A DNA stretch of 6,890 nucleotides from an uncultured Bacteroidota bacterium. GTDB taxonomy: Bacteria; Bacteroidota; Bacteroidia; UKL13-3. Below are positions 1-6,330 of the stretch, one piece after another. Numbering within the stretch: position 1 is the first letter of the stretch; each line of letters begins with the position of its first letter. Under the pieces are notes generated by a model. The model was given only the letters and a program-made list of their open reading frames with translations, did not search any database and was not told the DNA's origin. The position numbers were made by a program, and so were the translations under genes. The stretch is from assembly GCA_903888395.1 (NCBI GenBank), contig CAISTO010000236.1:1-6890 (forward strand), in the 5' to 3' direction.

Positions 1-1
1 A

Positions 2-694
2 AATGAAAAAGCAGCCATTCAATTCAAAGGTGGAGAAACAGAAGCATGGAAACGCCTGAATGATTATTTTTTCAAAACAAATTCCTTATCAAAATATAAA
101 GAAACTCGTAACGAATTAATAGGTGCAAATTACTCTTCAAAATTTTCCGCTTGGCTCGCTTTTGGATGTATTTCTGCTAGAAGTATTTATGCTCAAATAA
201 AACATTACGAGCAAGAAATTATTGCAAATGAATCTACTTATTGGCTTGTATTTGAATTGTTATGGAGAGATTATTTTTACTTTGTAATGGCCAAATATGG
301 CAATCTTTTTTTTCTGAAAAATGGAATAAAACATGGAGTTAATAAATCAGCAAACCACAATCAATTACTTTTTAAAAAATGGCAAAATGGTGAAACTGGT
401 AACGATTTTATTGATGCCAATATGATAGAACTTAAATTGACTGGTTTTATGAGTAACAGAGGTAGGCAAAATGTGGCCAGTTATTTATGCAACGATTTAA
501 AACTAGACTGGCATTATGGGGCAGCATACTTTGAGCAACAATTAACAGATTATGATGTAAGTAGTAACTGGGGTAATTGGGCTTATTGGGCTGGTGTTGG
601 CAATGACCCTCGAGGTAACAGGGCCTTTAATATTGACAAGCAGGCTAATGATTACGACAAAAACAAAAATTATAGAAACTTATGGTTAAATTAA
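2..694 (+). CDS. cry: DASH-type cryptochrome/photolyase, C-terminal part (5' truncated by window edge)
   Basis: The frame is open from the left edge and gives 230 residues, about half of a CRY-DASH protein; the N-terminal photolyase domain that binds the antenna cofactor lies outside the window. What remains is the helical FAD-binding domain. Numbered within the fragment, the family blocks are GGETEAW (10-16), YKETRNELIGANYSSKFS (32-49), FELLWRDYF (84-92), the FAD-pocket run DANMIELKLTGFMSNRGRQN (138-157), LDWHYGA (168-174), SNWGNW (188-193) and GVGNDPR (198-204). The protein ends soon after NYRNLWLN, so there is no long C-terminal extension. Known family members repair cyclobutane pyrimidine dimers, mainly in single-stranded DNA, using blue light, and some have signalling roles. 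An ATG-like start near 257 would be wrong: that codon is a TTG leucine inside the conserved ELLWRD block. The gene converges on the minus-strand lipoprotein gene 68 bases downstream. Confidence 0.95.
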   Translation, partial: NEKAAIQFKGGETEAWKRLNDYFFKTNSLSKYKETRNELIGANYSSKFSAWLAFGCISARSIYAQIKHYEQEIIANESTYWLVFELLWRDYFYFVMAKYGNLFFLKNGIKHGVNKSANHNQLLFKKWQNGETGNDFIDANMIELKLTGFMSNRGRQNVASYLCNDLKLDWHYGAAYFEQQLTDYDVSSNWGNWAYWAGVGNDPRGNRAFNIDKQANDYDKNKNYRNLWLN

Positions 695-762
695 ATAGAC
701 TCAATTGAATTTATTTAAACAAAAAATAGTGTCAAGTAATTGAATAATTAAAACCCATCAAA

Positions 763-1476
763 TTAATAGGTTAAATAAATATCATTAGTCAATTCTATAT
801 GCTTTAAATTATAACTATCTGAAGGAACTTTAGCCCCATTAAAAATATTTACATTGTCTGATACAAAACTGTCTAATGGTTCTGTTATACTATTCACATC
901 GTTGTATCCAAATAGGATAAACTTAATTTTATAGTCTGTTCTTTGATTATAAATAGCCTTAACAGCAAATGTACTTCCTCCTAAAGTTCCATTTAATTCA
1001 CTTATTGGTATTGTTCTGTTCCCCATATAATCAATAAATTCAGTTAAATCGCTAGAATATAAATAGAAACTACAAATAACATGATTAAACTTTGTTGGTA
1101 TATTTTTCCATTTAGAGATTATACCACTGGTATATAAATATGGAGTGATGCTTACAAATATTTTCTTTGAAATTTTGCTACTTGTATTACCTTTATACAA
1201 AGTTAAAATAATTTCATATGTTCCTTTTTTTTCATATACATGCGAAGGTTCTGTGAGAGTAGAAGACGATCCATCACCAAAATTCCATTCACACCTATCA
1301 AAGTTTTGAGAACAATTTTTAAATGATACCACATCATTAATTTTGTAATAAATAGAATTAGTAGAAAAGCAAGCTGTTGGAGTTAAACTGGCATCTTCTT
1401 TTGAACATGAACTTACTATAAAAAACAATACTGTAAGTGTTATTATTGTTTCAAAAATGTGTTTGATTTTTTTCAT
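763..1476 (-). CDS. PKD-domain lipoprotein, probably surface exposed, function unknown
   Basis: This encodes 237 residues. The N-terminus is a lipoprotein signal peptide: Lys2, Lys3 and Lys5, a hydrophobic stretch (about 11-21) and the lipobox VSSC with Cys24. The residues after the cysteine are Ser-Lys-Glu-Asp, which resembles the Bacteroidota lipoprotein export signal (basic then acidic residues right after Cys), so surface display is inferred. Residues about 35-110 form a PKD domain, with the hallmark WNFGDGSSS (64-72) and HVYEKKGTYEIILTL (79-93). PKD domains are Ig-like binding or spacer modules of extracellular proteins. I do not recognise residues about 111-237; they are rich in Tyr, Phe, Ile and Asn and show no catalytic motif. 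The gene lies 59 bases downstream of the DUF4421-type barrel gene on the same strand but has its own good promoter, so co-transcription is possible rather than required. The start is ATG, and a lysine-rich signal peptide follows directly. Confidence 0.85.
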   Translation of the reverse strand: MKKIKHIFETIITLTVLFFIVSSCSKEDASLTPTACFSTNSIYYKINDVVSFKNCSQNFDRCEWNFGDGSSSTLTEPSHVYEKKGTYEIILTLYKGNTSSKISKKIFVSITPYLYTSGIISKWKNIPTKFNHVICSFYLYSSDLTEFIDYMGNRTIPISELNGTLGGSTFAVKAIYNQRTDYKIKFILFGYNDVNSITEPLDSFVSDNVNIFNGAKVPSDSYNLKHIELTNDIYLTY

Positions 1477-1496
1477 TTATTATTGAATTAATGTAA

Positions 1497-1526
1497 CAAA
1501 ATTATAATTAATTCAAACCAAAGCAA
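1497..1526 (-). promoter_or_regulatory. Bacteroidota-type promoter for the PKD lipoprotein gene
   Basis: Read on the minus strand, TAATTTTG (1504 down to 1497) matches the Bacteroidota -7 consensus TAnnTTTG exactly. A TTG at 1526-1524 sits 19 bases upstream, the usual distance for the -33 element. Transcription would start near 1490, giving a leader of about 14 bases that ends in A/T-rich sequence without a Shine-Dalgarno motif. It lies between the two minus-strand genes, so the lipoprotein may be transcribed on its own. Confidence 0.55.
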
Positions 1527-1535
1527 GGTATATTA

Positions 1536-2609
1536 CTAATTTCTCTGAAAATTAACATCAGGAAACTTTTTCATTTTGTCAGTATATTTTGAAATTGATT
1601 TTGGTAGATTAAAATGAAAACCGAAATAGGCACTTGCACTTCCTACACTGTAACTAATGAATTCACTTTTTCCTAATGGTAAATTATAAACATCAAAAAC
1701 ACCATTTATTCCTGCAAAAAATCGAGTAGAATTATAACCAAATCCTGACCTAGCCATTGCCCTTGGAATAAATTCAAACTGATTAAAAACTTGGCTTTTA
1801 AAATCTTTTAATTCACTGGTATAACGCTGTTGTTGAAAGTTAATTCCAGCATAGGCTGAAAGTGTTAAAAACCAATGTTTATAAGCAACAAACGTATGTC
1901 CGTAACCTGGCATAATGCTTAAATTATAAAAATCGCCTTTTTTGATTTTAGCTTCAGGACTAAACTTTAAAACATCAATATCTTTAGGAACAATGGATGA
2001 GTCTGCACTTATATTAAAATAATTCAATGAGCCATTGATCATAAAACTACCAGCACTGTGTTTTTGAATTTCGTTTTGAATAAAAGTACTTCTATACGAA
2101 TAACGTTTATGGTTAAAAATATAATAAAAATTAGTACCAATAGTCATCGTATTTAGGTCTTCTCTTATATAATGCCGTGAAGGAAAATCATTGCCCAAAA
2201 CTTGTTTGGTGTTATCTAAATAAAATCCTGAATAGTCTAAATAATAAATATCAAATCCTAATTTTTTGCCATAACTACTTATTTTTAAATTGGTGTAAGT
2301 AGTGGTTCCTTTATAATTTTCTTGTAAATTTTTTGGTGCATAACCAAATGCAATTCCTAACCAATTGAGCCTAACACTTAAGCCAACTGCACCGTAATCG
2401 TTAGGAGAATAATTCAATTTTAGTGCCTTATTTCCTGACAATGAGAAGTCACTTTTATTGTTTAAAAAGTATAAACTCACATTTAATTTTTCGGAAACAT
2501 CTTGCACATAATAGTCGCGTAATAACTGTTTTCGCCCAATTGAATCTTGTGCTTTAATGATATTATTACTAATAAAAATTATGAGTATAAGGTATAATAT
2601 TTTTTTCAA
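1536..2609 (-). CDS. Predicted outer-membrane beta-barrel protein, DUF4421-like
   Basis: This encodes 357 residues. It starts with a Sec signal peptide: KK, a hydrophobic run ILYLILIIFI (4-13), and a probable signal peptidase I cut after Ala20 (IIKA|QDS). The mature protein is full of alternating hydrophobic/polar stretches with aromatic girdles, for example NVSLYFLN (43-50), AVGLSVRLNWLGIAFGYAP (74-92) and a C-terminal ASAYFGFHFNLP strand, as expected for an outer-membrane barrel. The LKLNYSPNDYGAVGLSVRLN segment, the length and the architecture recall the Bacteroidota family DUF4421; this assignment is from memory of the family pattern and not from a search. No enzymatic motif is visible. 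The only plausible start is TTG at 2609-2607: upstream in frame there is no ATG before a stop at 2669-2667, and the next methionine would remove the signal peptide. It is divergent from the amidohydrolase gene and precedes the PKD lipoprotein gene. Confidence 0.8.
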   Translation of the reverse strand: MKKILYLILIIFISNNIIKAQDSIGRKQLLRDYYVQDVSEKLNVSLYFLNNKSDFSLSGNKALKLNYSPNDYGAVGLSVRLNWLGIAFGYAPKNLQENYKGTTTYTNLKISSYGKKLGFDIYYLDYSGFYLDNTKQVLGNDFPSRHYIREDLNTMTIGTNFYYIFNHKRYSYRSTFIQNEIQKHSAGSFMINGSLNYFNISADSSIVPKDIDVLKFSPEAKIKKGDFYNLSIMPGYGHTFVAYKHWFLTLSAYAGINFQQQRYTSELKDFKSQVFNQFEFIPRAMARSGFGYNSTRFFAGINGVFDVYNLPLGKSEFISYSVGSASAYFGFHFNLPKSISKYTDKMKKFPDVNFQRN

Positions 2610-2640
2610 AATAGGGTATGAGTTATAAAATGATAAAAAG

Positions 2641-2675
2641 TTTAAAGTAATTTTTGCATAAATAATTTAGCTTCG
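2641..2675. promoter_or_regulatory. Divergent promoter region between barrel and amidohydrolase genes (weak elements)
   Basis: The 70-base gap at 2610-2679 must drive both genes. On the plus strand TAATTTAG (2663-2670) and TAGCTTCG (2668-2675) are each one base off the -7 consensus TAnnTTTG, but neither has a TTG at the right -33 distance. On the minus strand TATTTATG (2664 down to 2657) is also one base off, with only a T-rich stretch upstream. The elements overlap, so the two promoters could interfere with each other. Low confidence because AT-rich DNA yields such near-matches easily. Confidence 0.25.
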
Positions 2676-2679
2676 CTGC

Positions 2680-4311
2680 ATGATAAAACAATCAACATTA
2701 TTTGCAATTATAATATTTCTTTTAACAGCATGTAGCACAAAACAAAAAGCAGATGCCATTTATTTGAATGGCCATGTAATTTCAGTTGATTCAAACAACA
2801 ATGAATATGAAGCATTTGCCATAAAAGATGGAAAATTTTTAGCAGTTGGCAGTAATTCATATATCAATGAAAACTTTGAATCTTTACAAAAAATAGACTT
2901 ACAAAAGCAATTTGTTTATCCTGGTTTAATTGATGCGCACAGTCATTTTTATGGTTTAGGAAATTTCCTTAAAATGGTAGATTTAACGGGTGCAAAAAGC
3001 TGGGAAGAATGTGTGGAGCGTTGCAATAAATTTTATGCTTTACACAAACCTGAAGTACTTTTGGGAAGAGGATGGGACCAAAATTTATGGGCGGATAAAA
3101 ATTTTCCCTCTAATGAAAAATTAAATGAATTATTTGGCAATATTCCTGTTATGTTAAAACGTGTGGATGGACATGCAGCCATTGTGAATGATTTGGTTTT
3201 AAACTTAGCAAAAATTACAAATACCACTCTGGTAAATGGAGGTTTGGTGCTTACTAACAACAAAAAACCAACTGGTGTTTTAATTGACAATGCAGTTGAT
3301 TTGGTAGAAGCAGTATTGCCATCAATTACTTTAAATGATAAAATAAACGCATTGAAAACTGCGGAGCAACATTGTTTTGAATATGGTTTAACAAGTGTGT
3401 GTGATGCAGGTTTAGATTTAAATATTATTCATTTAATAGATAGTTTGCAGCAAAGTGGAACTTTAAAAATGCGCATTTATGCCATGATTAGTTTAACCGA
3501 TGAAAACCTAAAAGAAGCTTTGGAAATAGGCGTTTATAAAACTGAAAAATTAAATGTTTCAAGTTTTAAAATGTATGCCGATGGTGCATTGGGTTCAAGA
3601 GGCGCTTGTTTGATCAAACCATACAGTGACGAAGTTCATCATCATGGATTTTTACTCACTGATATTGGTAAAATGAAACGTTACATGTACCAAATAGCTG
3701 CCAGTAAATTCCAACTAAACACCCATTGTATTGGCGATTCTACCAATAGATTGATATTAGAATTATACAGTAAATTTTTGCTAAAAAACAATGATAGACG
3801 ATGGAGAATTGAGCATGCGCAGGTAGTAAATCCTGCTGATACTGCATTATTTAAAACCTATAATATTGTTCCTTCGGTTCAGCCAACTCACGCTACAAGC
3901 GATATGAATTGGGCAATTAATAGATTAGGAAATGAAAGAATTAAAAATGCATATGCTTATCAAACTTTGTTACAACAAAATAATTGGCTGCCACTTGGAA
4001 CTGATTTTCCTGTAGAATATGTTTCTCCATTTTATACTTTTTATGCTGCAGTAGCCAGGCAAGATGAAAATGGAAAACCTAAAAATGGTTTCAACATTGA
4101 AAATGCTTTAACCCGCGAACAAGCTTTAAAAGGAATAACTATTTGGGCAGCAAAAGCAGCATTTGAAGAAAACGAAAAAGGCAGCATTGAGGCAAATAAA
4201 ATGGCAGATTTTATTGTAACTGATATTGATTTATTAAAAGAAAAAGATTTATTGAAAATCAGGAATTCAAAACCCAAACAAGTTTTTGTAAATGGAGTGA
4301 AAGTGAAATAA
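2680..4311 (+). CDS. Lipid-anchored amidohydrolase family 3 (YtcJ-like) metal-dependent hydrolase
   Basis: This encodes 543 residues, the usual size for YtcJ-like amidohydrolases plus a lipoprotein signal (lipobox LTAC, Cys18). There is no acidic export signal after the cysteine, so it probably sits in the periplasmic membrane leaflet. Family marks in order: DGKFLAVG (50-57), the metal-binding PGLIDAHSH (81-89, His87 and His89), GRGWDQNLW (129-137), DGHAAIVN (163-170), TGVLID (198-203), the lysine motif FKMYADGALGSRGA (296-309, Lys297), NTHCIGD (347-353, His349), RIEHAQ (376-381, His379), PSVQPTHATSDM (398-409) and LPLGTDFPVE (437-446, Asp442). The binuclear-metal TIM-barrel site therefore looks intact. 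The C-terminal segment ADFIVTDID and VFVNGVKV closes the small beta domain. Characterised relatives cleave amides such as N-substituted formamides, but most have no known substrate, and none can be read from this sequence. The ATG at 2680 is required for the signal peptide. No neighbour suggests a pathway. Confidence 0.92.
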   Translation: MIKQSTLFAIIIFLLTACSTKQKADAIYLNGHVISVDSNNNEYEAFAIKDGKFLAVGSNSYINENFESLQKIDLQKQFVYPGLIDAHSHFYGLGNFLKMVDLTGAKSWEECVERCNKFYALHKPEVLLGRGWDQNLWADKNFPSNEKLNELFGNIPVMLKRVDGHAAIVNDLVLNLAKITNTTLVNGGLVLTNNKKPTGVLIDNAVDLVEAVLPSITLNDKINALKTAEQHCFEYGLTSVCDAGLDLNIIHLIDSLQQSGTLKMRIYAMISLTDENLKEALEIGVYKTEKLNVSSFKMYADGALGSRGACLIKPYSDEVHHHGFLLTDIGKMKRYMYQIAASKFQLNTHCIGDSTNRLILELYSKFLLKNNDRRWRIEHAQVVNPADTALFKTYNIVPSVQPTHATSDMNWAINRLGNERIKNAYAYQTLLQQNNWLPLGTDFPVEYVSPFYTFYAAVARQDENGKPKNGFNIENALTREQALKGITIWAAKAAFEENEKGSIEANKMADFIVTDIDLLKEKDLLKIRNSKPKQVFVNGVKVK

Positions 4312-4369
4312 ATAGTTTATCAATTAGGTAAAAGCTAATATTTATTTGTATTTTTTATTTCATTATAGG

Positions 4370-4401
4370 TTTGGTATTGGTTGAAATCAAGTTTATTTTC
4401 G
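4370..4401 (+). promoter_or_regulatory. Bacteroidota-type promoter for the GAPDH gene
   Basis: TTTG (4370-4373) is followed after 20 bases by TATTTTCG (4394-4401), one base from the -7 consensus TAnnTTTG. Transcription would begin around 4408 and give a leader of about 37 bases. The remaining gap after the amidohydrolase (4312-4369) is AT-rich without clear structure. An independent promoter fits the high, constant expression expected of a glycolytic gene. Confidence 0.5.
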
Positions 4402-4427
4402 CAGTTGTTTAATTTATCATTCACAAC

Positions 4428-4444
4428 ATAATAAATCATAAAAA
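4428..4444 (+). promoter_or_regulatory. A-rich translation-initiation leader of the GAPDH gene, shared with the symporter gene
   Basis: There is no Shine-Dalgarno motif. Instead the 17 bases before the ATG end in a run of A. From 4428 to the base after the ATG (4448) the sequence matches the symporter leader at 6314-6334 in 20 of 21 positions, differing only at 4437 (C) versus 6323 (T). Adenines just upstream of the start are known to support translation in Bacteroidota that barely use Shine-Dalgarno pairing. Confidence 0.45.
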
Positions 4445-5443
4445 ATGAAAGTAGGTATCAATGGATTTGGCCGAATTGGCCGTTTGGTTTTCAGAGCAGC
4501 AATGCACAACCCTCAAGTAGAAATTGTAGGAATTAACGATTTAATTGACGTTGATTACATGGCTTATATGTTAAAATACGATTCAACTCATGGTATTTTT
4601 AAAGGTACAATTGAAGTAGAAGGTGGTCAATTAGTAGTGAACGGAAAGAAAATTAGAGTAACTGCCGAACGTGATCCTGCAAACTTAAAATGGGATGAAA
4701 TTGGAGCTGAATATGTAGTTGAATCTACTGGTTTATTCTTAGAGCAGTCAAATGCTTCTGCGCATATTAAGGCTGGTGCTAAAAAAGTAATCATGAGCGC
4801 ACCTGCAAAAGATGATACCCCTACTTTTGTAATGGGTGTTAACCATAATTCATATACAAACGACATGAATATTGTTTCTAATGCAAGTTGTACAACCAAT
4901 TGCTTAGCACCAATAGCAAAGGTATTGAACGATAATTTTGGAATTTTAGAAGGATTAATGACTACTGTTCATGCAGTAACCGCCACTCAAAAAACTGTAG
5001 ATGGACCAAGTGCAAAAGATTGGAGAGGTGGCCGTGGTGGTTACCAAAATATTATTCCTAGTAGCACGGGCGCGGCTAAAGCCGTTGGATTAGTGATTCC
5101 CGCTTTAAAAGGAAAATTAACTGGAATGAGTTTACGTGTTCCTACACCAGATGTTTCAGTAGTAGATTTAACTTGTAGATTAATAAATGGTGCAAGTTAT
5201 GAAACTATTAAAGCTGCAATGAAAGCTGCTTCAGAAGGAGAAATGAAAGGTATTTTAGGATATACAGAAGATGAAGTAGTAAGTACAGATTTCTTAGGTG
5301 ATGCTCGTACTTCTATTTTTGATGCCAAAGCTGGTATTTCATTAAACGATAACTTCGTAAAAGTAATTGGTTGGTACGATAACGAATGGGGTTATTCAAA
5401 CAAAGTAGTAGATTTAATTTGCCACATGGATTCAGTAAAATAA
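4445..5443 (+). CDS. gapA: Type I glyceraldehyde-3-phosphate dehydrogenase, NAD-dependent, phosphorylating
   Basis: This encodes 332 residues, full length for the family. The cytosolic enzyme converts glyceraldehyde-3-phosphate, NAD+ and phosphate to 1,3-bisphosphoglycerate in glycolysis, and the reverse in gluconeogenesis. The Rossmann motif GINGFGRIGR (4-13) is followed by Asp32 (GINDLID), the acidic residue that selects NAD over NADP. The catalytic segment NASCTTNCLAP (146-156) places the nucleophile at Cys149, and the base is His176 in TTVHAVTATQ; both fall at the canonical positions. The S-loop TVDGPS (184-189) also fits NAD use, and WRGGR (193-197) with STGAAKAVG follows. The C-terminus holds the expected WYDNEWGYS. 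Nothing is missing or unusual. The gene has its own promoter and a strong terminator, so it appears monocistronic. The ATG is preceded by an A-rich leader. Confidence 0.98.
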   Translation: MKVGINGFGRIGRLVFRAAMHNPQVEIVGINDLIDVDYMAYMLKYDSTHGIFKGTIEVEGGQLVVNGKKIRVTAERDPANLKWDEIGAEYVVESTGLFLEQSNASAHIKAGAKKVIMSAPAKDDTPTFVMGVNHNSYTNDMNIVSNASCTTNCLAPIAKVLNDNFGILEGLMTTVHAVTATQKTVDGPSAKDWRGGRGGYQNIIPSSTGAAKAVGLVIPALKGKLTGMSLRVPTPDVSVVDLTCRLINGASYETIKAAMKAASEGEMKGILGYTEDEVVSTDFLGDARTSIFDAKAGISLNDNFVKVIGWYDNEWGYSNKVVDLICHMDSVK

Positions 5444-5466
5444 ATTGAATAATTTTTTCAGAAAAT

Positions 5467-5501
5467 GCCTCAACAAATAAAAATGTTGAGGCTTTTTTTT
5501 T
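5467..5501 (+). terminator. Rho-independent terminator of the GAPDH gene
   Basis: A perfect 9-base-pair stem, GCCTCAACA (5467-5475) with TGTTGAGGC (5484-5492), encloses an 8-base A-rich loop and is followed directly by nine T residues (5493-5501). It begins 24 bases after the GAPDH stop codon. On the opposite strand the stem is followed by a poor T tract, so it acts mainly in the plus direction. It separates GAPDH from the comF-like gene. Confidence 0.93.
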
Positions 5502-5547
5502 GAAATTATTAATAATTAGGATGTAATATTTATTGAAATCTAAATCA

Positions 5548-5555
5548 TATATTTG
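5548..5555 (+). promoter_or_regulatory. -7 element of a promoter for the comF-like gene
   Basis: TATATTTG matches the Bacteroidota -7 consensus TAnnTTTG exactly. No clear TTG occurs at the -33 distance (around 5525-5530). Transcription would start near 5562, leaving a leader of only about 7 bases before the ATG at 5569. The GAPDH terminator upstream makes a separate promoter here necessary. Confidence 0.4.
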
Positions 5556-5568
5556 ATTTTGCTTCTTT

Positions 5569-6258
5569 ATGATTAAATATTTGATTCAACTCATTTACCC
5601 AAACACATGTATTTGCTGTCATAAGCATTTGGTAGATACTGAAACCTTTGTTTGTACTCAGTGTTTATTAGAGCTGCCGGCCACAAACTTCCACTTAATG
5701 CCTCATAACGATTTAGAAAAATTATTTTGGGGACGTATAAATATTGAACGCGCCATTGCTTTATTTTTTTATAAAAAAGGAGGAAAAACTGCTAAAATAT
5801 TACATGCTTTAAAATACCATGACACCCCAGAAATAGCAGAATTTTTGGGCCGATATTATGGCACATTTTTAAAAGATTTTGTGAAAGAAAATAATATAGA
5901 TGCATTGGTTGCTATTCCTTTACACAAAAACAAATTACGTACACGTGGTTATAACCAAAGTGAAAAATTAGCCGCTGGTTTAGCTGATACTTTAGCCATT
6001 GAAAACTTAAGTGATAATATCACTAGAAATAAATTTACCGAAACTCAAACCAAAAAATCGAGGTTGGAAAGAAGCGATAACGTAAATAAAGTTTTTGAGG
6101 TAAATGATATAAAACAATTTGAAAACAAACATATTTTATTAATAGACGATGTAATAACCACAGGCGCTACCATTGATAGTTGTGCCAATGAAATACTTCA
6201 AATCAGTAATTGTAAAGTGAGTATTGCAGGATTAGCATTTGCTTATCATGGCGTATAA
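5569..6258 (+). CDS. comF: ComF family protein (zinc finger plus phosphoribosyltransferase-like domain)
   Basis: This encodes 229 residues, the usual length for ComF/ComFC. The N-terminus carries four cysteines in a treble-clef-like pattern, C14-x2-C17 and C29-x2-C32 (with an extra Cys16), which likely binds zinc. Next come LHALKYHDTPEIAEFLG (78-94) and IPLHKNKLRTRGYNQSEKLA (116-135), both typical of the family. TQTKKSRLERSDNV (159-172) precedes the PRPP-binding loop LLIDDVITTGAT (190-201), where Asp193 and Asp194 are the expected acidic pair. In competent bacteria ComF proteins act in the cytoplasm to help transforming single-stranded DNA enter, together with the ComFA helicase or PriA-like partners. 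Many Bacteroidota carry the gene, so its presence does not prove natural competence here. No other competence gene is in the window. The gene lies 125 bases beyond GAPDH, behind its terminator. Confidence 0.93.
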   Translation: MIKYLIQLIYPNTCICCHKHLVDTETFVCTQCLLELPATNFHLMPHNDLEKLFWGRINIERAIALFFYKKGGKTAKILHALKYHDTPEIAEFLGRYYGTFLKDFVKENNIDALVAIPLHKNKLRTRGYNQSEKLAAGLADTLAIENLSDNITRNKFTETQTKKSRLERSDNVNKVFEVNDIKQFENKHILLIDDVITTGATIDSCANEILQISNCKVSIAGLAFAYHGV

Positions 6259-6263
6259 AAGTA

Positions 6264-6292
6264 TTGTCATTGCATAATTTTTACTATGTTCG
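6264..6292 (+). promoter_or_regulatory. Bacteroidota-type promoter for the symporter gene
   Basis: TTG (6264-6266) is followed after 18 bases by TATGTTCG (6285-6292), one base from TAnnTTTG and with the same TTCGC ending as the GAPDH promoter. The transcript would start around 6299, about 32 bases before the ATG. It begins only a few bases after the comF stop codon, and I see no terminator hairpin between the two genes, so some read-through from comF is also possible. Confidence 0.45.
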
Positions 6293-6313
6293 CCCATATC
6301 ATAAAATTGTTGA

Positions 6314-6330
6314 ATAATAAATTATAAAAA
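6314..6330 (+). promoter_or_regulatory. A-rich translation-initiation leader of the symporter gene
   Basis: This is the counterpart of the GAPDH leader, with 20 of 21 bases identical from 6314 to 6334. There is no Shine-Dalgarno motif; adenines occupy the last five positions before the ATG. The match supports ATG 6331 as the true start. Confidence 0.45.

Noticed and set aside
257..694. Separate 145-residue gene starting at TTG 257
   Set aside because: The same frame is open to the left edge, and codon 257 lies inside the conserved ELLWRD block of the cryptochrome; it is not a start.
3033..3290. Minus-strand open frame inside the amidohydrolase gene
   Set aside because: The plus-strand frame encodes the conserved GRGWDQNLW and DGHAAIVN motifs; the antisense product has no recognisable feature.
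4041..4277. Minus-strand open frame inside the amidohydrolase gene
   Set aside because: Shadow of the conserved C-terminal coding region, with no domain or start context of its own.
4323..4339. Possible terminator after the amidohydrolase gene (ATTAG / CTAAT hairpin followed by T-rich sequence)
   Set aside because: The stem is only five mostly A-T pairs with a broken T tract; too weak to call.
4627..4899. Minus-strand open frame inside the GAPDH gene
   Set aside because: It lies opposite the catalytic region of a clearly intact enzyme and has no independent support.
6286..6327. 13-codon leader peptide just before the symporter gene
   Set aside because: Its ATG overlaps the predicted -7 element, so it would lie upstream of the transcript start, and it shows no regulatory codon run or attenuator hairpin.
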